Positions 1-6,433 of a DNA stretch of 8,102 nucleotides are shown in pieces. The stretch is from Candidatus Aegiribacteria sp. (GTDB lineage: Bacteria > Fermentibacterota > Fermentibacteria > Fermentibacterales > JCC-6): NCBI GenBank assembly GCA_030600975.1, contig JAUVUL010000056.1:1-8102 (forward strand), in the 5' to 3' direction. A program made the translations under genes and the position numbers. The notes beneath the pieces were generated by a model. It did no database searches, was not told where the DNA came from, and saw only the letters and a list, made by a program, of their open reading frames with translations. Numbering within the stretch: the first letter of the stretch is position 1; every line of letters starts with the position of its first letter.

Positions 1-696
1 GGAGAAAGGAAACAGAAAGCCAGCACTCTCGGCAACCTGGGAAGCCTGTACGAAGATCTCTGTGAATATCAGACAGCTCTGGACTACCATGTCAGGAGCC
101 TTGAGCTGTATGAGGAGCTCGGCAACAGAAGGGGAGTCGCATATGCCTGCTGCTGCGCGGGTGGAGCATGCACACATCTGGGGCGCCTCGACGAAGCTGA
201 GGCCTTCGCCGAGAGGGGCCTGGAGATAACAAGATCATTGAAATTAAAGGATTACGAGATCCTGTGTCTGGAAAAGATATCGAACCTGTACGAGGTTAAG
301 GGTAATCTTAAGGAAGCCCTCATGTACTCCCTGGAACTCAATACGTGCCTGGAAGAATACCTGAACGAAAAAAGTATTGAAAAGATCGCAAGACTTCAGG
401 TGCAGTTCGAAACCGAGAAGAAAGAGAAGGAAGCCGAGATATACCTTCTGAAGAACGAAGAGCTTTCCAGGATGAACGATCAGCTTCGTAACGCCCTCGC
501 ACATGTGAAGAGACTTCAGGGTCTGCTTCCGATCTGCGCAAACTGCAAGAAAGTCAGGGATGATGACGGTTACTGGCAGCAGATCGAATACTATATCTCC
601 GATCATTCAGAAGCGAGGTTCTCTCACGGAATCTGCCCTGAGTGTTCAATCAAGCTTTACGGTAAGGATTTCTTCACGGAAGATCAGCCCAATTAG
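1..696 (+). CDS. TPR protein with coiled coil and C-terminal CxxC/CxxC motif (5' end cut by window)
   Basis: The frame is open from base 1 and stops at TAG 694-696, leaving 231 visible residues; the true start lies upstream. Residues about 7-125 are TPR units of roughly 40 residues (LGNLGSLYEDLCEYQTALDY, then a copy around GRLDEAEAFAERGLEI, then KGNLKEALMYSLEL). Residues about 126-170 form a charged coiled coil with the segment FETEKKEKEAEIYLLKN, nearly identical to one in both downstream genes. The end (residues about 175-220) carries LLPICANCKKVRDDDGYW, then an H and a CPEC pair: C179, C182, C212 and C215 could bind one metal ion. This terminal motif is known at the C-termini of many PAS and response-regulator proteins, but I know of no assigned function. 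There is no enzyme domain, signal peptide or membrane segment, so it is probably a cytoplasmic protein-interaction module. The first 240 bases are clearly richer in G+C than the next genes. Confidence 0.88.
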   Translation, partial: GERKQKASTLGNLGSLYEDLCEYQTALDYHVRSLELYEELGNRRGVAYACCCAGGACTHLGRLDEAEAFAERGLEITRSLKLKDYEILCLEKISNLYEVKGNLKEALMYSLELNTCLEEYLNEKSIEKIARLQVQFETEKKEKEAEIYLLKNEELSRMNDQLRNALAHVKRLQGLLPICANCKKVRDDDGYWQQIEYYISDHSEARFSHGICPECSIKLYGKDFFTEDQPN

Positions 697-959
697 TCCA
701 GGAGAGAAATACAAGGTTCTGCAAATCACTGGTGATTCCCCAATAGAGGGTTGGAGTGGTGTCCGAGAACCAGTAGCAGAATACGTTCTCCGAATCGAAA
801 GTATTCCCGCTATTGAGACCGGATTAGAGGACTCGCCGATGATAATGGCCTGTGCAGGGCTTCCGGTTCGATGGCAAATATGTTATTTCTATTGTAATTA
901 GTTCATTTCAGGTGCAGATTTCATACATCTCCTGTTTCCTGCCTGAATAAAAGGGAGGT
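697..959. other. Intergenic gap between the TPR/CxxC gene and the TPR-HD-GYP pair
   Basis: This 263-base gap has no gene I can name. It holds a near-palindrome AATCAC-TG-GTGATT (724-737) and several perfect 6-base inverted pairs: 715-720 with 766-771, 765-770 with 785-790, 779-784 with 801-806, and 819-824 with 862-867. One forward frame stays open from inside the upstream gene to a stop at 899-901, but it has no start codon near its unique part. An A+T-rich stretch at about 874-905 could hold the promoter of the next gene, but no convincing -35/-10 pair is visible. No hairpin followed by a T run was found. Confidence 0.5.
951..959 (+). promoter_or_regulatory. Strong Shine-Dalgarno that decides the start of the first TPR-HD-GYP gene
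   Basis: AAGGGAGGT is close to the ideal anti-16S complement. It ends directly before the TTG at 960, leaves 4 bases (959-962) between GGAGG and the CTG at 963, and leaves 7 bases before the ATC at 966. The reading frame has a stop at 948-950, and I see no in-frame ATG, GTG or TTG for a long way downstream. Initiation must therefore be near 960-966, even though none of the three codons combines a normal initiator with normal spacing. Confidence 0.7.
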
Positions 960-2660
960 TTGCTGATCAGCAGTAATATCGAGATCCTTCAGAAGAAACT
1001 CGCGGATATTCGCAAGTCAGAAAACAGACAGTCTGAAGAGGAGATCTCCATTCTTCTTGATCTTGCAGAAACTCTTAATAAAACAGATCCTGATGAAGCA
1101 GGTAACCTGGCTGAACAGGCTCTATCGATAGCTCAGGAACTTACAATAGAAATCCTTTGCGCAAAATGTTACAAGATCATAGGTATTTCATATTTATCAA
1201 GAGGTGAATATGAAAAAGCGCTTGATTACAGCCTGAAAGCTCTTGCTATTTATGGGGATACCGATGATAAAAACGGTGTTTCCAGCACACTCAATACTAT
1301 CGGTATCATCTATGGGAAACGTAAGGATCATGATAATGCATTAAAGAACTACTTCAGATCCCTTGCAATAAGTGAGGAAATAGGTGATAAAAAAGGGATT
1401 GCGAAAACAAATAACAACCTTGGCAACATATACCAGGACCTTAATGAGTATGACAAAGCACTGGAGTTTGCGGAAAGGTCTCTGCAATCCTTCACGGAAC
1501 TTAATGATGACCTGGGAATCGCCAGTTCCTGTAACAATATAGGGATTATCCTCGATTTTAAGGGAGATCACGATATCGCGAAGGAACATTTTCAGAGAGC
1601 TTATGAAATATTCAAGCGGATTGAATATAAAACCGGGCTGGCAGCATCATGCAATAATTTAGGAGGTCTGCTCACGGTTCAGAGAAAATTCAAACAGGCC
1701 AGACTCTATCTGGATCAGGCTCTCAAAATTGCCAAAGAAACCGACGCGAAATATCGCGAGATACGGGCGTACGAGAACCTTTCAAACCTGTGCAAAGAAA
1801 TGGACGATTTCAGAGGAGCACTGGATTATTACAGAAAATACAGCGATCTCTCTCGGAAAGTATTCAGTGAGGAAAGCTCAAGAAACATGATTCAGCTTCA
1901 GATCAAATTCGAAACTGAAAAGAAGAAAAAAGAAGCTGAAATATACAAACTGAAGAACATCGAATTACAGAACGAGATAGCTGAGCGCATACATATCGAG
2001 GAGGAACTCAGGAAGCATCAGGATCAGCTGGAGGAACTGATCAATGAGCGAACAATCGAACTCAAAAGTAGCTACAACAAGCTCGAACGAGGCTTTCAGG
2101 GAACAATAGTGCTTATATCGAAAATTACGGAGCTGAGGGATCCCTACACTTCCGGTCATCAGATCAGGGTCGCGAAATTGGCCAGCGCCATCGCCAGGGA
2201 GATGAAACTACCTGAGGAAAAAATCGAAGCAATACATATCGCGTCTCTTGTTCATGATATCGGAAAGATCAATGTGCCGCAGGAGATACTGAGTAAGCCC
2301 GGAATCCTGACTGATCTGGAAATGAAAATGATCCAGATACACCCTCAGACAGGATACAACATTCTCAGCGAAATAAACTTCCCCTGGTCAATTGCTGAAA
2401 TTGTCAGAGAACATCATGAACATGTTAATGGATCAGGCTATCCACAGGGTTTGAAAGCAGATGAAATTGCAATAGAAGCACGTATTATCTGTGTTGCCGA
2501 TGTTATTGAAGCTATGTCATCTCATCGCCCTTACAGAGCGGTTCTGGGTTTGAAGGAAGCGGTAGAGGAAATAACTAGAAATGAGGGTGTCCTGTATGAC
2601 AGAGATGTTGTCAGCGCCTGTATAAAAGTTATATGTGAGAAAGAATTCGATTTTGATTAA
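960..2660 (+). CDS. TPR - coiled coil - HD-GYP phosphodiesterase (first tandem copy)
   Basis: Predicted 566-residue cytoplasmic protein. Residues about 30-300 are seven TPR units in a strict 40-residue register (for example GEYEKALDYSLKALAI, DHDNALKNYFRSLAI, EYDKALEFAERSL). Residues 300-385 are a long coiled coil with KFETEKKKKEAEIYKLKN. Residues 386-566 are a complete HD-GYP domain, a family that hydrolyses cyclic-di-GMP (some members cGAMP) at a two- or three-metal site. Expected ligands are visible: E391 and H400 in ELRDPYTSGH, H432-D433 and K436 in HDIGK, H461, H485-H486-E487, the GSGYP loop 491-495, and D514 in VAD. All are intact, so activity is likely. The TPR array presumably binds a partner that controls the enzyme. 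The start codon is uncertain (TTG 960, CTG 963 or ATC 966). Thirty bases separate it from the next gene, a paralogue, so co-transcription is likely. Confidence 0.93.
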   Translation: MLISSNIEILQKKLADIRKSENRQSEEEISILLDLAETLNKTDPDEAGNLAEQALSIAQELTIEILCAKCYKIIGISYLSRGEYEKALDYSLKALAIYGDTDDKNGVSSTLNTIGIIYGKRKDHDNALKNYFRSLAISEEIGDKKGIAKTNNNLGNIYQDLNEYDKALEFAERSLQSFTELNDDLGIASSCNNIGIILDFKGDHDIAKEHFQRAYEIFKRIEYKTGLAASCNNLGGLLTVQRKFKQARLYLDQALKIAKETDAKYREIRAYENLSNLCKEMDDFRGALDYYRKYSDLSRKVFSEESSRNMIQLQIKFETEKKKKEAEIYKLKNIELQNEIAERIHIEEELRKHQDQLEELINERTIELKSSYNKLERGFQGTIVLISKITELRDPYTSGHQIRVAKLASAIAREMKLPEEKIEAIHIASLVHDIGKINVPQEILSKPGILTDLEMKMIQIHPQTGYNILSEINFPWSIAEIVREHHEHVNGSGYPQGLKADEIAIEARIICVADVIEAMSSHRPYRAVLGLKEAVEEITRNEGVLYDRDVVSACIKVICEKEFDFD

Positions 2661-2690
2661 TCCACATCCCGGGGAAGTGAGCTTGAAAGC

Positions 2691-4514
2691 TTGAATAATG
2701 ATATGGCGGTTCTCAAACGCAGGTTGAAAAAGATGCGTTCCAGACCTCCTTCCGGGAAAACCGGACGAGCGAGAGTCGATTTGCTGAATGAACTTGGTAT
2801 GTTGCTTTACAGTTCTAAACCTCTAATAACAGAGGCATACGCCCAGGAATCCCTGGTTCTTTCGGAACGACTGGGCTACAGGAAAGGTGAGGCAGGCAGC
2901 AATCAACTGATGGGCATTTCAAAAGCAGCCAGAGGTAACTACTATGATAGTATGATGTATTTTAAAATCGCCCACACAATCTTCACTGAGCTTGATGATA
3001 AGAAAGGTATCGCGACAACATTCTCGAATATAGGAATTGTATACTGCAGTCAGAGTAGATTCGTCCTTGCCATTGATCATCATCTGAAAGCGCTTGCGAT
3101 ATATGAGGAAATCAATGACAGAAATCGCATTGCCCATTCTCTGAACAGCATTGGTATTATTTTCCGTAAACGGAATAATCTGGAAAGAGCTGAAGAGTAT
3201 TACCGGAAAGCCCTCAGGATAAGGGAAGAAACAGGAGATCTGTCCGGACTGGCCATGTCCTACAATAACATGGGGATACTGGTAAAGGAAAAGGGTGATC
3301 TGGAAAGCGCTCTGGATTACCACAGCAGATCCTTGAAACTGAAGGAAGAACTCGGTAACAAGCGTGGTATATCAATTTCATACAGCAATATCGGAGAAAT
3401 TCATATGGAGCTGGAAGAATACACACCGGCTTTTGAATACTACATGAAATCACTTTCTATTGTAGAGGAATTGGAGGACGAAGAAGGTATCTCCAGCAAT
3501 TGCAAATTGATAGGTCACATCATGATTCTCCTTGAAAAGTATGATGAAGCTCTGGAATACCTTGAGCGGGGCTTGCAGATTTCCACCAGCATCGGAGCCA
3601 GGATTTGTGAATCAGACTGCTACAGAGAGCTTTCCGATCTTTACAAAGCAATTGGGGATTTTGAGAAGGCTTTTCTGTTCTATAAGAAGTACAGTTCCCT
3701 GACGAAGGAGATCTTCAGTGAGAATAGCGCTGAGACAATCGCCAAGCTTCAGATAAGGTATGAGACTGAACAGAAGGAGAAAGAAGCAGAGCTGTACTAT
3801 CTTAGAAATGTTGATCTTCGTAGAGAAATCAATGATCGAAAGCTTGTGGAAAGCCAACTGGTTGCTCAAGAACATCTTCTTGAGGAACGTGTAATGGATC
3901 GCACAAAAGAGCTTCAGCAAAGCATGAAGAAACTGAAGAAAAGTGTTGAAGGAACAATTCATACTCTCTCGAAGATAATCGAATCAAAGGATCCATACAC
4001 ATCCGGACATCAGCTGAGAGTTGCGGAGCTTGCAAAGCTGATAGCAATTGAGATGGGATTCTCCGATGAAAGGATCGAAGCCATATACATGATCTCTCTG
4101 GTTCATGATATCGGCAAGATCAGCATACCGCAGGAGATCCTTTCAAGACCCGGAAAGTTATCAGAACTCGAAAAGGAAATAGTACGGACACATCCACAAA
4201 TCGGGTACGATATTCTGTCAAATGTAGAATTCCCCTGGCCTGTTGCCGATGTGATACTGCAGCATCAGGAATTATACGATGGCTCGGGTTATCCAAACGG
4301 GCTGAAATGCAACGATATAATGATTGAGGCAAGAATCATTGCCGTAGCTGATGTGATAGAATCCATGACATCGCATCGGCCCTACAGATCCATCCCTGGT
4401 ATTGATAAAGCCATTGAAGAAATCACTCAGAACTCCGGTATACTATACGACCCTGAAGTAGCCGAAGTGTGCGCGAGAATCTTCTGCAGAAAGGGTTTCA
4501 GTATTAACCATTAA
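2691..4514 (+). CDS. TPR - coiled coil - HD-GYP protein (second tandem copy, HQE variant)
   Basis: Predicted 607-residue cytoplasmic paralogue of the preceding gene. The TTG start follows GAAGTGAG at about 9 bases; an ATG at 2703 is the alternative but has no good ribosome site. Residues about 40-340 hold eight 40-residue TPR units, one more than the neighbour, so every later landmark is displaced by exactly 40 residues (YETEQKEKEAELYYLRN at 357, HD at 472-473 against 432-433). The HD-GYP domain covers about 426-607: E431, H440, H472-D473, K476, H501, GSGYP 531-535 and D554 are present. The usual HHE motif reads H525-Q526-E527, so one expected metal-binding histidine is replaced by glutamine. 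The protein may keep reduced or altered activity or act as a regulatory partner of the first copy; the sequence alone cannot decide. It ends in a tandem ATTAACC repeat that supplies the TAA stop. Confidence 0.93.
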   Translation: MNNDMAVLKRRLKKMRSRPPSGKTGRARVDLLNELGMLLYSSKPLITEAYAQESLVLSERLGYRKGEAGSNQLMGISKAARGNYYDSMMYFKIAHTIFTELDDKKGIATTFSNIGIVYCSQSRFVLAIDHHLKALAIYEEINDRNRIAHSLNSIGIIFRKRNNLERAEEYYRKALRIREETGDLSGLAMSYNNMGILVKEKGDLESALDYHSRSLKLKEELGNKRGISISYSNIGEIHMELEEYTPAFEYYMKSLSIVEELEDEEGISSNCKLIGHIMILLEKYDEALEYLERGLQISTSIGARICESDCYRELSDLYKAIGDFEKAFLFYKKYSSLTKEIFSENSAETIAKLQIRYETEQKEKEAELYYLRNVDLRREINDRKLVESQLVAQEHLLEERVMDRTKELQQSMKKLKKSVEGTIHTLSKIIESKDPYTSGHQLRVAELAKLIAIEMGFSDERIEAIYMISLVHDIGKISIPQEILSRPGKLSELEKEIVRTHPQIGYDILSNVEFPWPVADVILQHQELYDGSGYPNGLKCNDIMIEARIIAVADVIESMTSHRPYRSIPGIDKAIEEITQNSGILYDPEVAEVCARIFCRKGFSINH

Positions 4515-4516
4515 CC
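4503..4516. repeat. Tandem 7-base repeat ATTAACC x2 at the end of the second HD-GYP gene
   Basis: Two perfect adjacent copies of ATTAACC lie at 4503-4509 and 4510-4516. They encode the last residues I-N-H, and the second copy supplies the TAA stop. It may be a small slippage duplication that set the present stop position. Confidence 0.75.
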
Positions 4517-4576
4517 CGGAAACAGATCGCAGTATAACAGTTGTCTACTCTGAGATAATCAGGCACTTTCCGGTTA
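4512..4576. terminator. Imperfect inverted repeat between convergent transcripts, possible weak bidirectional terminator
   Basis: Bases 4512-4522 pair with 4567-4576 over 10 base pairs with one bulged C (4515): the arms are TAACCCGGAAA and TTTCCGGTTA. The loop is 44 bases and neither side has a T run, so it is not a classic intrinsic terminator. Its position, starting on the stop codon of the plus-strand gene and spanning the end of the minus-strand remnant, is where a bidirectional terminator would be expected. Confidence 0.3.
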
Positions 4577-4847
4577 CGATTGATCTTCCAGCTTGAAGTC
4601 GGTAGAAATACATTCCGGAATCAATGCCGTTCGAGCTCCAGTTCACGGAGTAGGTTCCAGGTATAAGATCTCCCTGTGTCAGTTCTCTAATCAGTCGTCC
4701 TCTTATATCGAATATCCTGATGAATACTTCACATGCGCCGGGCAGAGAATAGATAAATGCAGTATGAGAGCTGAAAGGATTCGGATAATTCCGGATCGAA
4801 TTGATTAGACCGCAACCACCGACAGGAACCGGTATTCGTGGACAGTG
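4545..4847 (-). pseudogene. Orphan C-terminal sorting-type (T9SS type A / FlgD-Ig-like) domain remnant
   Basis: The minus strand from about 4838 to the TAG at 4545-4547 reads IPVPVGGCGLIN, then NYPNPF (4790-4773), then a beta-rich domain with IRIFDIRGRLIREL, TYSVNWSSNGIDSGMYFYRL and a short end after TGKCLI. This is the familiar pattern of C-terminal domains on secreted proteins of FCB-group bacteria. The frame is open only back to a stop at 4917-4919 and has no ATG, GTG or TTG before the domain, so it cannot be translated alone. Another frame just upstream (about 4881-4828) reads ILFNGTDTITDSLSTNTG, a plausible extracellular linker, so a frameshift near 4828-4840 after loss of the N-terminal protein is my reading. 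It lies directly downstream of the lipoprotein gene on the same strand, in a different frame. Confidence 0.68.
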
Positions 4848-4888
4848 AATCTGTAATAGTATCAGTACCGTTAAAGAGTATTCTCTTC

Positions 4889-6106
4889 CTATATCTCCTC
4901 TGTCAACACCGAGTAACTAGCGGTACCTCCACTGAATACCCTGAGATAATAAGTTCCAGCCACTGCATCATCAGGAAGACCGAGTTCACAGGTAACTCCA
5001 GGAGCCACATCCCACTCTGTCTGGATTTCGTCCTGATCGGGGTCGCAAAGAGTCACGTCCAAGTCTTCTCCATCCTCATCCGGAGTGACAAGGAAGGTCA
5101 GATTCTGATTTTCGTTTACTTCAATGCTGTACCAGTCTTCTATATCATAATCGCCTATTATACCGGTGATTGTCTGTCCCGTTTCCAACCCGACGGCACG
5201 AACAGCTCTATCTCCGGCATCATCACCACTTCCCGCGTCGTTCTGAGGAACGGTAGTAACTGTTAAACTGTATGTTCCGTTGTAACCTCTGAAGACATTG
5301 ATGTAATAAATTCCTCCCGATGAACTGCTCATTATCATCGACCTTGTTATTGTCACACCCGCGTAAACGTCGTATTCCGTCCAGATGTCATCGATTTCAG
5401 TATCCAGAAATCTGATGTTTGCGCCTTCTGAATCATATCCGGGGGTAAATGATATCTCAAGAATACTCCCGGATGGAACCTCAAAGGAATACCAGTCGGA
5501 TTCATCCAGATCACCTATGATACCTCCCACTGTCTCTCCCAATGTAATTTCAAGCGCATCCGGAGCCCTTCCACCGGCATCGGCACCTGAAATCCCGTCA
5601 TTCTGCATTACCTTTGAAAGTTCCAGTGTGTAGCAACCAGGGCTTCCCTGGAATACATGTACGTAATAATCTCCTGAAGATTCCGCAGGTGTCATATAGC
5701 TGAATTCCTTGCTGACAGGTGGTTTTACGTCCCACTCTATCCATATACCATCCAGTTCACAATCAAGTACTTCAACATTAATACGTTCAGCTTCGTTCGA
5801 AGGAGTAAAAGACACGTTAAAGGTCTCTCCTCCATTAACACTGAATACGTACCAGTCATCCATTTCTTCCTGCTCGAGTTCTCCTTCTGTAACTCCTTCA
5901 CCCAGCACAATCGCATCGGCTGCAGTGTTGTTTGCGCCTTCCGGCACCTCAGCAGGAGTTTCAGGGGATTCTCCCTGCTCCTCGATTTCTCCTTCGGTAT
6001 CCCCGGCGGGTTCACCCTGTTCTTCAGGTTCTCCCCCCCCACAGGCCATAAGAAGAATTGCGACCATTCCAGAGAATATCAACGTTGTCCATAAAATGTG
6101 TTTCAT
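4889..6106 (-). CDS. Lipoprotein with three pre-peptidase C-terminal (PPC-like) domains
   Basis: Predicted 405 residues. Residues 1-22 are a lipoprotein signal: basic start MKH, a hydrophobic core, and the lipobox L19-M20-A21-C22. Residues 23-60 are a low-complexity linker rich in E, G and P. Three beta-sandwich-like units follow in an exact 120-residue register: DDWY/SDWY/EDWY with tryptophans at 85, 205 and 325, and IWIEWDV/IWTEYDV/IQTEWDV at 121, 241 and 361. They are joined by linkers of the QNDAGSGDDAGD type. This fits bacterial PPC domains, known on secreted proteases and as stand-alone surface modules. No catalytic domain is present, so a binding or envelope role is likely, not an enzyme. 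GGGAG sits 6 bases before the ATG. It is transcribed divergently from the PAS gene; an orphan sorting-type domain remnant lies just downstream. Confidence 0.9.
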   Translation of the reverse strand: MKHILWTTLIFSGMVAILLMACGGGEPEEQGEPAGDTEGEIEEQGESPETPAEVPEGANNTAADAIVLGEGVTEGELEQEEMDDWYVFSVNGGETFNVSFTPSNEAERINVEVLDCELDGIWIEWDVKPPVSKEFSYMTPAESSGDYYVHVFQGSPGCYTLELSKVMQNDGISGADAGGRAPDALEITLGETVGGIIGDLDESDWYSFEVPSGSILEISFTPGYDSEGANIRFLDTEIDDIWTEYDVYAGVTITRSMIMSSSSGGIYYINVFRGYNGTYSLTVTTVPQNDAGSGDDAGDRAVRAVGLETGQTITGIIGDYDIEDWYSIEVNENQNLTFLVTPDEDGEDLDVTLCDPDQDEIQTEWDVAPGVTCELGLPDDAVAGTYYLRVFSGGTASYSVLTEEI

Positions 6107-6150
6107 TCTTCTCTCCCTTTAAAGTTCTTCATCAAATCACACAATAACTC

Positions 6151-6178
6151 TTTATATCGCATTTCAAAACGTGACCAA
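6151..6178 (-). promoter_or_regulatory. Candidate sigma-70-type promoter of the lipoprotein gene
   Basis: On the minus strand, TTGGTC (6178-6173) and TATAAA (6156-6151) are separated by 16 bases. The -10 matches TATAAT at five of six bases, the -35 only at three of six. The start of transcription would be near 6144, about 38 bases before the ATG. Confidence 0.35.
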
Positions 6179-6250
6179 GACAGCCTTTCTCAGTATCACT
6201 CATATTTAGAATACAAGAATAACATTATTACAATAAACATACTCACAGAA

Positions 6251-6267
6251 TTCGCAAGCTTCGCAAG
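6251..6267. repeat. Direct repeat TTCGCAAG x2, one base apart
   Basis: TTCGCAAG occurs at 6251-6258 and again at 6260-6267, a 9-base period inside the divergent intergenic region. The reverse-complement core CTTGCG recurs at 6341-6346. It could be a regulator site, but could also be chance. Confidence 0.45.
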
Positions 6268-6403
6268 AGGAAGCAGGCAGCTAATGAAAGTAATCAGTTG
6301 TATCGCAGTTTGTTCGAATTTGTATCCAGTACGACACGGTCTTGCGGAACTCTGCTCAATATAGTAACATTTAAATAACCTTCAGATAATCTACTTAAAT
6401 ACA

Positions 6404-6433
6404 TCTGCATACTTCGTGGATAAAAGTATACTT
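6404..6433 (+). promoter_or_regulatory. Candidate promoter of the PAS gene with overlapping palindrome
   Basis: TATACT (6427-6432) is a good -10 and TCTGCA (6404-6409) a poor -35 at 17-base spacing. The perfect palindrome AAGTATACTT (6424-6433) covers the -10, so a bound dimer there would block transcription. A loose copy of the sequence following the -10 (GTATACTTGCC) recurs at 6451-6460 as GTGTACTGCC. The untranslated leader would be about 80 bases. Confidence 0.3.

Noticed and set aside
858..880. GGTTCGA resembling the T-loop of a tRNA
   Set aside because: The flanking bases do not form the 5-base T stem, and no acceptor or anticodon arm is found.
3612..3962. Minus-strand frame of 116 codons within the second HD-GYP gene
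   Set aside because: It is antisense to well-supported TPR and coiled-coil sequence; the Leu/Phe-rich translation is a typical shadow.
4593..4808. Plus-strand open frame of 71 codons downstream of the second HD-GYP gene
   Set aside because: The opposite strand encodes the recognisable NYPNPF-type domain; this frame is its shadow and has no ribosome site or family likeness.
4838..5266. Plus-strand open frame of 142 codons across the lipoprotein 3' end
   Set aside because: It lies opposite the PPC repeats of the lipoprotein, which has a signal peptide, a ribosome site and repeat structure.
5709..6122. Plus-strand serine/proline-rich frame of 137 codons
   Set aside because: Its composition is that expected opposite a Glu/Gly-rich lipoprotein linker; it has no independent signal.
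6284..6364. Small 26-codon plus-strand frame starting MKVISCIAVC in the divergent intergenic region
   Set aside because: It has only a weak purine stretch upstream and no recognisable family; too short to support as a gene, though a small peptide cannot be excluded.
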